A stretch of DNA of 64,000 nucleotides from Brachypterus glaber (GCA_958510825.1 OY294047.1:44685365-44749364); one strand, 5' to 3'; positions 38,301-49,414 are shown, counted from the first letter of the stretch. The notes: generated by a model not told the origin, from the letters alone. Made by a program: numbers and translations.

Positions 38301-41300
38301 TAAAACCGTCACAGGAAAATGTCGAGTCAGTAGTTAACTTTCCAATACCAAAATCAGTTAGGGAGCTTAGAGCTTTTACCGGCTTATGTTCGTACTTTAG
38401 AAGATTTATTAAAGGTTATGCAGAAATAGCCAGTCCTTTACATAGTTTGTTGAAAAAAGACACATCTTTTATATTTGGGGAAGCACAACTTCTTTCTTTT
38501 GAAAAATTAAAAAACTTGTTATCAAAAGCTCCTGTCTTAAGCATTTATTCACCACATAATGAAACACAGTTGCATTGTGATGCAAGTAAAATCGCTCTTG
38601 CAGGTATTCTTTTGCAGAGACAGCCCGATAACAAGTTTCACCCAGTTTTCTACTTTAGTAGAAGAACTACAGATACAGAATCTAAGTATCACAGTTTTGA
38701 ATTAGAGACTTTAGCTATAGTATGTTCCTTGGAGAGATTTAGAATTTATTTAACAGGTATTTTTTTAAAAATAGTCACAGACTGTAATAGTTTAAAACTA
38801 GCGTTAGAAAAGAAAGAAGTAAACCCCCGAATATTAAGGTGGTCCCTAATTTTGAGAAATTATGATTACACTTTAGAACACAGACCTGCTTCTAGAATGA
38901 ATCACGTAGATGGTTTAAGTCGAGCTTTTTCAGTGTATATTTTAGAAGAAAATAGCTTTGAGAGAAATTTATCAATCGTACAAGATAGAGACCCGTTAAT
39001 TTGTAAAGTTAGGGATAATTTAGAGAAAAAACAATCAAAATTTTATGAGCTTAGGGAGGGTTTAGTTTACAGGAAGGTAGGTTCTGTTCTGTTATTTTAT
39101 GTTCCACAATCTATGGTCGAAAAGGTCATTAAAACTTGTCATGATGACATGGGTCACATAGGGGTAGATAAAACTTGCGAAGTTATAAGTAGAAATTATT
39201 GGTTCCCTGGTAGTAAAGATTTAGTTAAAAATTACATTTTAAATTGCCTTAAATGTATTACATATTCCCGTAAGTCTGGCAAGGAAGAAGGGTTTTTACA
39301 CCCTATTCCTAAGGGAGACCTTCCATTAGAGACTATACACATAGATCACTATGGACCTTTAGAAAAAACTGGCAAACAATTTAAATATATTTTAGGCGTC
39401 ATTGACGCATTCACTAAATTTGTCAGACTTTATCCTTGTAAGGATACATCAGCAAAAGAAGTTGTCAAACATTTGACAGACTATTTTAGATCATATTCTA
39501 GACCTACTCGGGTCATATCAGATCGGGGCTCCTGCTTTACCAGTGAGGAAATAAAAATATTTTTCAAAGAATATGGGGTAAAACATGTTCTTGTAGCGAC
39601 TGGGACACCTAGGGCCAATGGGCAAATAGAAATAGTAAATCGTAGCATCACCCCCATGTTAGCCAAATTATGTGAAAATAAAAATAAGTGGGACATAAAA
39701 TTAGCAGAAGTAGAGTTTGTTTTAAATAATACTGTAAACAGCACAACGGGCCAAAGTCCTTCAAAACTGCTCTTTGGTCTCTATCAGAAAACGAAAATTA
39801 AAGACGGGGTGGGAGAAATTCTTAACAGTAAAATTGAAAGTAAACTTGACCTAGAAAAAGTACGAACAGATGTGGCCGATAGAATCTCTAAGTCTCAAGA
39901 AAAACAGAAAAAATATTATGATTTAAGACATAAAACTGCTCAAAATTATAAAAAAGGTGATTACGTCATGGTCGTAAACACTGACGTAACAGCGGGAGTA
40001 AATAAAAAACTCATTCCTAAGTATAGGGGACCTTATGTGGTAAAAGAAGTTTTGGACAATGACAGATATGTCATTGGTGATATTGATGGGTTTCAAATTA
40101 GTCAAATGCCATATGAGGGTGTTGCATCTGCCTCTCGTATGAAACCGTGGCTCAAGCTTTAAGTTTTCCATGCTGTGTGCTTTGATGTTAGTTAGAACTT
40201 TAAATTTTTCTTAATAAAAACAGTTTACTATTGCCTAAGATCCAATTTAGTCTTAAAATTTAATATATTGTCTTGGTATAGTCCTATTAATAACTTTCAT
40301 GGAAAATTATATAATTTCGATTTAAATTCTCGCTGATAAACAGTAATTAATTTTATAAATTCATAAAAAAAAAAAATTTAATTTAATGTAAATTTTCAAT
40401 TTAATAATACAGTCAGTACTCAATATTTTAGGTATTTTTCATTTTAAAGGCTGACTTCAAGTAAATGTATTTTTGTATATTTGTATTTTTGTATATTTGT
40501 ATTTTTGTATATTTGTATTTTTGTATTCAAAAATTTTCGGATAAAGGCAATAGGACAAAAGTTTAAAAAAAAAAACAGTATTTTGGAAATATTTCCAATG
40601 TTATATATAATTTAGGTATAAATTTTAATTATTAATTTTATTCTCATTTTGTATTTTAAATTCAGCATTACTATTATTATTAAATATCAGTAGTTTAGGT
40701 ATAATTTTATATTTTACATACTTTTATGTATAAGTTTAATAACTTTTATATTACTATTTTATATTATTACGATTGAGGACAATCACAAGTGTCAGAATGG
40801 CCGAACTGTTAGCATTCAAAATAAAATTTTAAATATTCGCGCCAACATTTTAGTTGGTAACAATGATATACTTCCGGTATAAAAGAAAGGTACGGTTATG
40901 GGAGAAGGCCCGCGACATATTCTGCCACTTTTGTCCTGTCCATCGTCGTAAAATGTAACGTAACGTCTTGTATTGTAAATGTGAACCAGTTTCTAATATA
41001 AAGTATTAATCCGAAGTCATCCGCTTTTATTTTAATTAAAAAAACCCATAACACTATAAAAAATGTCTTCTCTACCTTGGTATATAATTACTATTATTAG
41101 TGTATTTTATTGTTAATAAAATACAGAAATATTATTTTTTAAAATTTATTACACTGAGCAACAAAAAAATACAATCTTTTACTTTTAACCAGACTATATT
41201 AAATTTAATTATACATGCTTTTTATAACTTTGACTTTTTTTCAGCTAAATTAGTCGTGTTCTGTATGATTGTCTGTGTTTTCGTTGGATATGTATCTGGA

Positions 41301-42847
41301 TTATCAAGTTGTAAGTATAAATCGCGATAAATTAATATTCTTTTACCTTTTTAAACCATGGTGGTATCCATGCAACAACTTGTTGCTGGGTTACCAACAA
41401 GTTAATGTATAGGTACCCTATAAAAAATTTCGGATTTAAACAGATTAAAAATAAAATCTAACTGTTTGAATTTGTTTAAATCCGAATCAATTGGCAAAAA
41501 AAAGGTTCAAATAGTTAGATATGTGAAATTGAAAGGTCTTAGCATATGTTAAGATCTTTATGCTATTATAATATGTAGGTATAGCATAAAAAGTTGCCGA
41601 GTCCGTGGTCTAAAGGAGCCCGCGGGCCGCAGCAAAGCTTTCTATCTATTGAAAATCGTATAATGTTTATACAATTTCCTTTCGGTAATTTACATACATC
41701 ATCTAGATAAGCTTATATCAACTTTTTTGATGCACACGTCGGTGAGAAGCAATTCAAAACTTGAATACACATTTGCGAATTAAAACGGATTAAAAATGTT
41801 TTATTTTTAATCTGTTTGAATCCGAATAAATTCGCAAATGCTAATTGAAAATTACTTTTTAATTCGCAAAAACGGATTCAAAAAAGTTTCAACGAATCAA
41901 ATTAGATACGCATTTGCAAATAGTTGCTAATTGAAAATGATATTCTGCATAATATACAATCGAAAATTGAAAATGATATTCTCATATTATGCGAAAAGAA
42001 ACGAATAAAAAAATGTTACGCATTTACAAATAGTATCTAATTAAAAATGATATTCCGCATATTCAAATAGAAACGAATTAAATTGGATACGCATTTGTAA
42101 ATAGAAGTAGAAACGAATTAAAACATGATATTCCGCATATGCAAATTAAAACGAATTAAATTTAAATGCAAATTAAAACAGGTAAACTAATTGAAACGGA
42201 TTAATATTGATAATTTGCTGCAAATAGAAATAATTCAAACTAATTCAAACGGGTTAAAAATATTTTATTTTTTATCCGTTTGAATCTGAAATTTTTTATA
42301 GGGTAGTTGCCATTTATTGGGGCCTCCAATTCGGGAGCTAACGTGGGAAATTTAATAAAAAAATGTTAATGTGGAACCTAATTTAATTAATTTAAATTAA
42401 CTTATATTTTATTTTTCTTTTTAAAATTAAAAAAAAAATAATTTAATTTTTTAGCTTGCCCCCTTTCAAGCAAAGTGACAAATTGTTCGCCTACATGTAA
42501 GGACGATACCGAGTGCTTTGGAAAACACTGCTGCTCCAACATTTGTAATACAAAATCTTGCATTCAAGCTAATCAACTTACTAATGCCAAAGAAGGATAC
42601 AAAAACCAAAATTCCAGTAAGATTTTAATATTTAATAAATATTTCTGTCCTACTGTCTGTCCGTCATATCACTGCGGCAAAAATCACCTTAACTATAACT
42701 ATCCCTACGAGGAAAATATGTATGTATTTTTTTTCTTTAATTTTAGAAGGAGCAACAGGCAGTTACTGTGGAAATGTTAAATGCAATTCCTTCGAAAAAT
42801 GTCAATTGGATCCAAAAGACAAAAGACAAAAATGTATGCGTGCTTAA
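35366..42847 (+). CDS. Small secreted WAP-domain (four-disulfide core) protein
   Basis: Coding exons: 35366-35369 (ATG plus one base), 41245-41310, 42455-42616 and 42747-42847, joining in phase to 110 residues. The ATGG exon was chosen because its G completes an Ala codon, giving the signal peptide MAKLVVFCMIVCVFVGYVSG. The mature part has the eight cysteines of a WAP core (CPLSSKVTNCSP...CKDDTEC, HCC, ICNTKSC) and a second, four-cysteine C-terminal module (CGNVKCNSFEKC...C). WAP proteins are secreted protease inhibitors or antimicrobial proteins; insect relatives are called waprin-like. Function here is not shown. Intron 1 contains a whole Gypsy element and intron 2 a 0.9 kb MITE. AATAAA lies near 42885. 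The first exon is the least certain part. Confidence 0.8.
35882..36128 (+). repeat. 5' LTR
   Basis: Starts TGTTAGCATTC and ends CCCATAACA, i.e. short inverted ends TGTTA/TAACA. TATAAAAG at 35953-35960. Identical by eye to the 3' LTR over 247 bases. Confidence 0.96.
36129..36150 (+). other. Primer binding site, tRNA-Leu type
   Basis: Right after the LTR, ATCAGAAGTGGGATTC closely matches the complement of the 3' end of a tRNA-Leu (GTCAGGAGTGGGATTC-type). The match to the tRNA family is from memory of typical tRNA-Leu 3' ends. Confidence 0.6.
36208..37440 (+). CDS. Gypsy Gag with zinc knuckles and protease
   Basis: 410 residues from the first ATG. The N-terminal half is capsid-like (TFEGNENTRSWFQRLE...RGYAKEWF). 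Two CCHC zinc knuckles follow (CFNCNDVGHYSASC and CYNCGSTQHQRKDC), then an aspartic protease with AIVDSGSPISL and a downstream LLGRNF. It stops at TGA directly after a run of ten A (37428-37437). Gag packages the element RNA; the protease processes the polyprotein. Reading frame intact. Confidence 0.92.
   Translation: MVGEGDSMHQPQGPERVSLEEIVAVTVRAMQLSQPRNIDFSKITLLVPTFEGNENTRSWFQRLEIIKNTHKLSNEDMLLVTLDRLRGYAKEWFYSRPEYATLSFQELKDEMTVMFSTKDDIVNSMHKFEARKWKKGEPFAKYFQEKVILGNKVDVSEEAMISYVIDGFDSPQLQCQARMKQFQTLRDLLSVMNEIPANERGPSFSSSSSSQGFKRFGPIARPPERGTYRAPPVQPLQVRCFNCNDVGHYSASCPKPRRARGTCYNCGSTQHQRKDCRVMSGPDSTTNLVQPAENPIPSYTVELSIPLFVKKSLRAIVDSGSPISLIKVSVLCKDFQNYDNSMSFEGINKTKLEILGCFESLVKINDIEIKLLFYVVPDSTIRYDCLLGRNFISNETIYVNLGKNVTVKKK
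37430..40162 (+). CDS. Gypsy Pol: reverse transcriptase, RNase H, integrase
   Basis: Open from the A-run at 37430 to the stop at 40162 (910 codons), in the +1 frame relative to gag, with no ATG near its beginning, so it must be expressed by frameshifting or from a joined form. Reverse transcriptase: KLDLRDAFYHI and YMDDILIAT. RNase H: LHCDASK, ELETLAIV, VTDCNS. Integrase: HHCC zinc finger (GHIGVDKT...CLKC), then catalytic IHIDHYG, VISDRGS and NGQIEIVN. The C-terminal part has a KYRGPYVVKEVL (GPY/F-type) module. No chromodomain. All catalytic residues are present. Confidence 0.95.
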   Translation, partial: KKNDESGSKSESDNDFVREILNIDYDFNSSFSLDLNKNLPSEVRSMVLQDFKELYEEAVRPPEPTVNLKMKIITKSSESPFFFRPRRMSYADKLEVEKIIKDLLERGIIRRSQSPYASPIVLLRKPGKTRLCIDFRELNKITARDNFPIAVIDDQIEKLQGKCWFTKLDLRDAFYHIGIEEESIPLTSFVTHFGQFEYVKVAFGLKNSPAIFMRYIMFAFEPLIYELSEGEIVIYMDDILIATKSIERHIIVLRKVYEVLVKNLLTLKLDKCSFFKQEIKYLGYSISALGIKPSQENVESVVNFPIPKSVRELRAFTGLCSYFRRFIKGYAEIASPLHSLLKKDTSFIFGEAQLLSFEKLKNLLSKAPVLSIYSPHNETQLHCDASKIALAGILLQRQPDNKFHPVFYFSRRTTDTESKYHSFELETLAIVCSLERFRIYLTGIFLKIVTDCNSLKLALEKKEVNPRILRWSLILRNYDYTLEHRPASRMNHVDGLSRAFSVYILEENSFERNLSIVQDRDPLICKVRDNLEKKQSKFYELREGLVYRKVGSVLLFYVPQSMVEKVIKTCHDDMGHIGVDKTCEVISRNYWFPGSKDLVKNYILNCLKCITYSRKSGKEEGFLHPIPKGDLPLETIHIDHYGPLEKTGKQFKYILGVIDAFTKFVRLYPCKDTSAKEVVKHLTDYFRSYSRPTRVISDRGSCFTSEEIKIFFKEYGVKHVLVATGTPRANGQIEIVNRSITPMLAKLCENKNKWDIKLAEVEFVLNNTVNSTTGQSPSKLLFGLYQKTKIKDGVGEILNSKIESKLDLEKVRTDVADRISKSQEKQKKYYDLRHKTAQNYKKGDYVMVVNTDVTAGVNKKLIPKYRGPYVVKEVLDNDRYVIGDIDGFQISQMPYEGVASASRMKPWLKL
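40466..40527 (+). repeat. 16-bp tandem repeat in Gypsy 3' region
   Basis: About four units of GTATTTTTGTATATTT between pol and the 3' LTR. Confidence 0.85.
40807..41053 (+). repeat. 3' LTR
   Basis: Same 247 bases as the 5' LTR without visible mismatch; TATAAAAG near 40878-40885. The polypurine tract upstream is weak (around GAATGGCCGAAC). Confidence 0.96.
41414..42305. repeat. 0.9 kb MITE in WAP intron 2
   Basis: Ends TACCCTATAAAAAATTTCGG and ...TTTTTTATAGGGTA with mirrored GATTTAAACAGATT / ATCCGTTTGAATC blocks. The interior is a tangle of repeated ACGAATTAAA, GATATTCCGCAT and GCATTTGCAAAT blocks in both orientations, suggesting internal duplication. Confidence 0.75.
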
Positions 42848-43392
42848 AAATTAGTAATTATCGAGGTCATTTATTACTGTAAAAAAATAAAAAATATTTT
42901 AGAGTTACCAAAAAACTGTTTTATTTTATATATAATTTATGAAAAAAAAAAAAGTCTTCAGACCTTTACAAAATTTTAAATTTTTAAAACATAAAAACAA
43001 ACATATTTAAATCAATCTTTGAATATGTTTGGAATACAATTCTGACGAAAAAAGCTTTAAAAATTAAGCGGTCGGAACTATAGCAGCTCTCTAAACATAT
43101 ACAAAAACTCTTTTTTATTTTAAATTTTCTTGAGTAATTTATATTTATAAATCATAAGCTGTTGCCGATTTTTTGTGGAGCAGCGGTTTTTAACCAAGCT
43201 AGGGGAATATGTATTTCTTTTATTTAACTCGTCAATTAAACAGAGAAAGAGATATTACAGGTTAACCGGGGTTGCCACAAAAAATTGACTGTATTTTTTT
43301 TTTAATTTTAGAATTATTTGATCTTTATAATAATAATAAAAAAATTAAATATTAAAATATGAAACCGTTAATTTTAATGTTTAATTTTTTTA
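42848..43392. other. Intergenic, AT-rich
   Basis: After the WAP polyadenylation signal there is AT-rich sequence without coding frames or clear repeats. Confidence 0.4.
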
Positions 43393-43817
43393 GGGCCACT
43401 TGCACCAATCAGAACGCAGCATTTTTGACTTAAACTCGGTTTAGTGGGATAATCTTAGTTTAAACCTTGGTGCAAGTGGCCCCTAATATATTATAATGCA
43501 ACTTTTTTAAATTAAATCAAGGCCTTGATTAAATTAAACCTTTCAGGGCCACTTGCACCAACTCTTAAACTGGGATTATCTCGACTAAACTGAGTTTAAG
43601 TTAAAAATGCTGTGTTCTAAGAGCCACTTGCACCAACTTTTGCTCTGGGATTATCTCAGCTAAACCGAGTTTAAGTTAAAAATGCTGCGTTTTAATTGGT
43701 CGGCCGTCAATTTAATCCAAGTTTAAAGTTAAACCATCATTGGTGCAAGTGGCCCTAATTGGTTGACTGTCAACCTAAACCAAGTTTAAAGTTAAAACAT
43801 CGTGGTGCAAGTGGCCC
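43393..43817. repeat. Cluster of GGGCCACTTGCACCAA MITEs
   Basis: One clean 90-bp element (43393-43482: GGGCCACTTGCACCAA...TTGGTGCAAGTGGCCC) and at least two further copies, partly nested, starting 43546 and 43621 and ending about 43755 and 43816. Inner blocks AACTCGGTTTAG and TTAAACC(T/A) are shared. Confidence 0.85.
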
Positions 43818-44076
43818 TCAGAATGATACGCCTATGTACAAAGTTTACGATGAAGTTAGCTTCAAATTATCGAATTGACGTTTAACATTTGAAACGTCAA
43901 ATTTCTTAAAAATAAAACCTAAAATAAATATCAGCGTGATAATGGTATACATCAACTGATAAATAATGTTAAAACTTATTAAAAAATAAAACATTACCAA
44001 AGGCACGTTTTAAAATTATGCAATTTAACTCGAGTTTCCGGTAAAAGTAATCCTAACCTCAAACAAATAAAATATA

Positions 44077-45721
44077 ATGTTCACCACAGTTCTTTACAAT
44101 AAACTTAAAACTTTAGTGTTAATATTTTTAAACTTATTCCGTCGTGTGTTGTGCTGTCTTCGCAGAAGGAGGCGAAGTAGTTGTGATGTGGCCCCTTTGA
44201 CTCATGTTATATCAAATACCGAAACTGGTCAAAGAGAAAAATTAGCAAACTGGAATGACTGGGGCGATGATAATAAGCCTAAAACTGTCCAGGATCACAT
44301 TGAAATTTATAGAAAACAAGCGTTTATCAATTCTGCTGAAGAAATTTCACCAGAAGAAAATGTCAACTTTTTTGAAGATATGGCACCAAAAATAACAAGA
44401 CAGACTAAAGTTTTGATTAATACAAGTAATGGTGAAAATAATATTTCACACAATAGACTTAGTTTTACAGGGGATTCTATTAACATTATGGTAAGAATAT
44501 TTATTAAAAATGTTATGTTATTTTATCTATTTTTTACCTCCCCCTCTTATAACATTGGTACAGTTTCCTCTCCTTTTCCTACCTACCCTTTTATTTTTCC
44601 TCAGTTTTTATTTGTTATATTTTGACTATTCCATGCTCTATCCCCTCTGCCTCAGTTTTTTTTTGTGATATATTTTAATATCTTCTTTTTTTAATATATT
44701 TTGACATACACTTTTCTTTCATTTTTTTTGTCTCCTCTCGCCATCTCAAGTTGGGATTTCCAACTATAAATTCTCTCCTTTGCATGATGCCAAGTGAAGC
44801 CCTAGCTTCAGGCGCTAACCCAGAGGGGCGCCAGCTTTTTTTTTATATTTTTCCTTAGTCATCAAAATCAATTTAAAAATTTTAAAGTGTACATGTAAAA
44901 AGGTTTTTTTTTCATTAAAATTTTTTGTTATCTTTGAGGCAAGGATCTTTTCTTTTTGTCCTCTTAATAGGGGCGCCAGTGGAAACGCTTCAGGGCACCA
45001 AAATGCTAAGGCAGGCTCTGCTTTAGAGTTGTTAAGATTTTTTTTATGAAGCTGAAGTTTGCAATGTTTTCTTGTAACAAAAATTCAAATAGTATATTAA
45101 AGTACTAGTTTTATAACATAAGTTTTTAGCGCACAAGTACAAGTTTAGAAAACAAGCCGCTAGCGGCGAGTGTGAGGGAATAAGTACTTTAATATACTAT
45201 TTGAATTTTTGATGCAAAAAAACATTGCAAACTTCAGCTTCATTTTTTTTTTTGTTTAGTTGTCAATTTTTTGCCAGGGTGGTACCAAATAGGAGTTTTG
45301 CCTGGTCAACTTTTTGGCTCTTTTATATGTCTGTAATTTTCACTCCTTCCCCTTGCCCTTCCAAGTAAAAACCAATAATGTGATGATATGACAAATAATT
45401 TACAACTTAACATATTATATAAAGGTTTAAATTTTCCACTAATTTCAAGAAAATTCATGTGCAAAAAATTGTGCAACACCCTGTACCACTATTTTGTGGC
45501 ACCCTGTATATTACAATTAGTTTTTCTTATTATTTTAGCCAACATCTGAATTGGCAGATTGGGAAGAAAATTCAGGATGGGAAGGTGAAAAATTAGATTG
45601 GGATACCCAGGAGGCACTAAGAGAGAAAAGACGGCAAGAGCGCGAAAAGCGTTTGTGGGAACAGCAGCAAAAACGCCAAGAAAAAATAAGTCGCTCACTA
45701 GGAGCTAGAGTCAATTCCTAG
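44077..45721 (+). CDS. EBAG9: EBAG9/RCAS1 orthologue
   Basis: Two exons, 44077-44490 and 45539-45721, phase 0, 198 residues. The N-terminus is hydrophobic with cysteines and a basic patch (FLNLFRRVLCCLRRRRRSS), which anchors the protein to Golgi membranes in the family. Then come the conserved NWNDWGDD tryptophan/acidic motif, NFFEDMAPKITRQTKVLI, ADWEENSGWEGEKLDWDTQE and a C-terminal coiled coil (RREKRRQERE-like; ALREKRRQEREKRLWEQQQK). The vertebrate protein is about 213 residues and acts in vesicle trafficking and secretion. The intron holds a MITE (45046-45243). Exon 2 antisense frames are shadows. Confidence 0.93.
45046..45243. repeat. MITE in EBAG9 intron, ATGAAGCTGAAGTTTGCAA family
   Basis: ATGAAGCTGAAGTTTGCAAT mirrored by ATTGCAAACTTCAGCTTCAT; centre GCCGCTAGCGGC palindrome. 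A second copy lies at 45842-46068, so two copies bracket EBAG9 exon 2. Confidence 0.85.
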
Positions 45722-45841
45722 TTGAATGAAAACACTACTGATTTTTTTTTTTTAAATAGAGGTAAATATTAGGGATCAGTAATAAGGGGGCTCATCTAAT
45801 GTTGTCCAATATTACTGACCTCTAAATCACCCTGCCTTCTT

Positions 45842-46068
45842 ATGAAGCTGAAGTTTGCAACGTTTTTTTGCATCAAAAATTCAAATAGTATATTAAAGCA
45901 CTTATTCCATAACACGTTTTTAGCGCACCAGTACAAGTTTAGAAAACAAGCCGCTTGCGGCGAGTTTTCTAAAGTACTAGTGCGCTAAAAACGTATGTTA
46001 TGAAACTAGTACTTTAATATACTATTTAAATTTTTGTTGCAAAGAAACGTTGCAAACTTCAGCTTTAT
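45842..46068. repeat. MITE downstream of EBAG9, second copy
   Basis: Same ends and AGCCGCTTGCGGCGAG centre as 45046-45243; longer because the ACGT(TTT)-AGCGCAC(A/C)AGTAC stem is complete. Confidence 0.85.
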
Positions 46069-46206
46069 GCCTTTTTAAACAAAAATGCATTGCTTGTCAA
46101 AAACTATTCATTTAGCCTCTACTTGTTAAGACCAAATTTTTAAAAAATATATTGGTTAGATTTTTTTTATCAACTATTTTCTTTTTTTTACACTTTTGAC
46201 ACTCAA

Positions 46207-46486
46207 AATATTTTTTTTATTCGCTTGTTCCAAAGTGACGTTTTTTGGTTAGATAAAGTTAAAAGTGACACTTTTGTTAAGAGTTTGTCTTTTGTTTTGA
46301 ACGTTCCCATAGCGGTTGTGTTAGTATTTTGTTGTTGTTGCTGCAGCCCGTCAAAGTAAAAAAGACAAACTCCTAACAAAAGTGTCACTTTTAACTTAAC
46401 AGAACAGGACCAAATTAAAACTAATTTTACTTATTATTTTTACTTTTTTTTTTGTTAAAAATATGTTTACAAGCGAATAAAAAATA
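46207..46486. repeat. Foldback element
   Basis: ATTTTTTTTATTCGCTTGT / ACAAGCGAATAAAAAAT ends and mirrored GTTAAAAGTGACACTTTTGT / ACAAAAGTGTCACTTTTAAC with AGACAAACTC. Non-coding. Confidence 0.7.
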
Positions 46487-48158
46487 GCGTATGATACACG
46501 GACGAGAAATATATCTCGGTCTCACTCGGTTGTGAATCTCGGAAAACATTATTTCTCGTCTTTGGATCATAGTATACTATTTTAATTTGGTTTAATTTAA
46601 TGAAAAAAATCTAAATAAACAGATTTTGACGAGAACCGAGCCTTGTATTTTTTTCTGGCTAATGCTGTTAAAAAAATCTGCGTGAATTACACTGCCCTGT
46701 TAATCATGGGTTGCATTTGACATTTAAAACAGAAATGAAAACAAATATAATTTTTATGTTTAACAGGCCATTATTATTATTAATTACCTAAAATGTATTA
46801 ATTATATACACTTTAAATACAATTAAGTATTTTTACTTATAAGAAATTATTATTGCTTTTGATTTATTTAATTTTGAATTATGATTTAGTAACTCAAAAT
46901 TGATTTATGTTGTTAGAAGACTATGTATATTCATTAGGGTGGGCCATTCCTATATAGGTGTTTTATTTAATTCTTTTAATTTGAAAACCCAAGGGGGGGG
47001 GGGGAAGAAGCGTCTTGCAGAGAGAAAAAAGCGTATATTTTATTTTATTTATTTTTACAATTTGTGCCCTCTACAAAGGTGTACATTTTGTAACTTTTAG
47101 GAAAAATGTTAAAAAAATAAAAATAAGAAAACTGTTTTATTGCAAACCGAAAATAACATTTACAAACATCATAGGCCATATTTTAAGCCACTCTATGTTC
47201 TGCTTTGTGGTAATAGTGAGGCGTAATTTTACGTGATTTAACTCTTATGCGAATAACCCCAAAAATTGCTCCTGAAAAATAAAAAAATATGTGGGCAAAT
47301 AGATAATTTTATAAGCTTTAAAATGGCGTATCACACTACTCCCCTTTCTGTTTCTCCCGTTGCCCCCCTGTCACCATCGTGCTCCCTAAGCATACCAAAT
47401 ATATACCAAAAAGATATTTGGGTTATGTTATTTATGTGTTCCAAATTTCAAGTTGATATCTTAAGCCGTTCAAAAGGCGGACTTTTAAAACGCTGTGTAT
47501 ACATTACAAATGTGAAGAAATACCATATTTTCATTAATATTAAAGGCTTTGTAGAGGGCTCAAGATCACCTTTAATCTGATTCTGCTTTTGCACACACAT
47601 TAGGCATATTAGAAGGCATATTTTGGCGGGTATTGCGTTTTGAAATACCACCCTAATATTCATATATAATCCTAACTTTAGATTTTTAAGGTTAGAAATC
47701 AAAAACACGTTAAAAAAATGAAAATTTTACGGTCTTCTTGCCAAAATTTAAAAAATTGCCGTAAAACGGCTCAAAAACCAATAAAAATGGGAAAATCGAG
47801 GGCAGAGTGCTAATAGTTTCATCCAAACACTGACTTAAACTCACCTCAAGTATTTAAGATCGCTAGAGAACCCGGAATTGTTAAAATAAATATATAACAT
47901 AATTCTTGGGTATTGGTATTGATCAAAATCTCAGATGGGTAACAGAAGGGTTTTAATAATTTTCAGTTATTTAATTTTTTTTATAAGAAAAACTGGTTTA
48001 ATGCTTTATAATTAAATAAAATACATACAACATATTATAGGTTCTAAAAGCATGGATATTATCTAATTTTTTATAGTTATGAAAATTGTAGACTACAGTT
48101 TTTACCTCTAGGTCATAACCTATGTCTGGTCAGTGGAAAATCAATGCGCAATCTTCAA
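46487..48158. other. Intergenic, convergent gene ends
   Basis: 1.7 kb between EBAG9 and the third rhodanese gene, which converge. Contains a G-run near 46994, a fragment of the 3505-type MITE (around 47310-47480), and AT-rich sequence. No gene recognised. Confidence 0.5.
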
Positions 48159-49005
48159 CTAGTTTTTAATTTTTTGTTCATAGTCTAGCCACCCACCTGC
48201 ATAATTTCTTACACTAAAAAAAATAAAAATAATTGTAATACAGTAAGGATTCTGTAAAAAAAACTGTTTAAAATTACATGGAATTTACAGGGAAAAGGTC
48301 TTCAAATTTTTAGAATTTAATTAAACATTCATTGTAAGTTTAAAACATTCAGGTAATATTAAAGTTAAACTCCTGTAATTTTACTGTATATATGAAATTT
48401 TACTGTATATATGTCATAATGAAGTCTTACTTTGTGTATCCTAATTTTAAAGCAATGTCTTGAGCCAATCCACTTCTTCTGCCAGATCTGCATGTAAAAA
48501 TAATGGGAAAATCTAACGCTGGTTTATTTACTCCATATTGGATTTTAAATTCTTTTTCTGGTAAATCTTTTAGGGCATTTTCTATCTGATTTACTAAAAC
48601 ATGATAAAACTAATTCATGGACTACTTATTTTCTTTTATTTACGATTTTTTAGGGGTGATTTTAGGACTTTTAGAAGTTCTTTTACCTGAACCCTTTCAT
48701 CAGTGTCAAAGTTCAGCTAGTTATCTAATTATTTAGCCCATTTTTTTCCTCGACTGCATTACTTGACCCCGATTATTAATAAGTAATACCCAGTTATTAC
48801 TAAGTAATAAATACTTACGTGGAATATTCACACTTCCAGCAACCTCACCAAATTCTACTAATTCTGAAGGTTCTCTTACATCGATTAATAAAACATTTTT
48901 ATCATCTTTTGCGTTTTTTACATCTTCAAAAGTAGCGATACCTTTACTTGGTGACATCTCCACGAATATTGTAGAACAAATTAATAATAAACAACAGAAA
49001 TACAT
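48159..49005 (-). CDS. Single-domain rhodanese with hydrophobic N-terminus
   Basis: Three minus-strand exons: 49005-48819, 48593-48431 and 48213-48159, joining in phase (1, 2, end) to 134 residues, the same phases as the 14776-23310 paralogue. The start gives MYFCCLLLICSTIFVEMSPS, a signal-peptide or anchor-like segment; an alternative start at 48957 would remove it. Domain: IATFEDVKNAKDDKNVLLID, VREPSELVEFGEVAGSVNIP, active-site loop TCRSGRRSG (catalytic Cys present), LGYTNVRNYAGGWLDYEQKI. Role: sulfane-sulfur transfer in an uncertain compartment, secreted or membrane-bound if the first Met is used. The short last exon was found by phase and the conserved NYxGGWxDY end. Confidence 0.85.
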
Positions 49006-49414
49006 GATTAACAGATTATAACATAACCAGATTGAAAATATACTTACTAGGTAGGTATTATATATTAAGTACTTATTAATTAATGTATAGTTGACCTTGT
49101 AAAGATTCACCACTTGAATTTTCAAGATTTATAATGTTTATCTTTATAATACATATAAGGGAACGTTCAAGTATTACGTAACGCAAAATGTACCAAAATT
49201 CATACACTTCATACCTCGGTTCTCACTTTATTCAAGGCTGTAGACATTTCATATTTTGGCTACCCCCCCCTAACACACCCCCTATTAGGGAGGGTAGCCA
49301 AAATATGAGATCTCTATAATTTATAATAACGCGAGAACCGGGGTATGAAGTGTATGAATATTGAAAAAACTATGATTCTTTGTATATCGGTATAATTGTA
49401 ATAAATAAGATCAG

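Larger units (their letters stand above)
35882..41053 (+). mobile_element. Ty3/Gypsy LTR retrotransposon, recent insertion
   Basis: 5,172 bases bounded by two identical 247-bp LTRs and a 4-bp target duplication CTAT (35878-35881 and 41054-41057). Order: LTR, tRNA-Leu-type primer site, gag with protease, pol (RT, RNase H, integrase), untranslated tail, LTR. No envelope-like frame follows pol. Domain order RT-RNase H-integrase and the 4-bp duplication define the Ty3/Gypsy group. It lies in sense orientation in intron 1 of the WAP gene. The LTRs each contain TATAAAAG, so it may bring promoter activity to that gene. Confidence 0.96.

Noticed and set aside
41100..41330. 76-codon frame as a separate gene
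   Set aside because: Its upstream part is intronic; only the segment after the 41244 acceptor is used, as exon 2 of the WAP gene.
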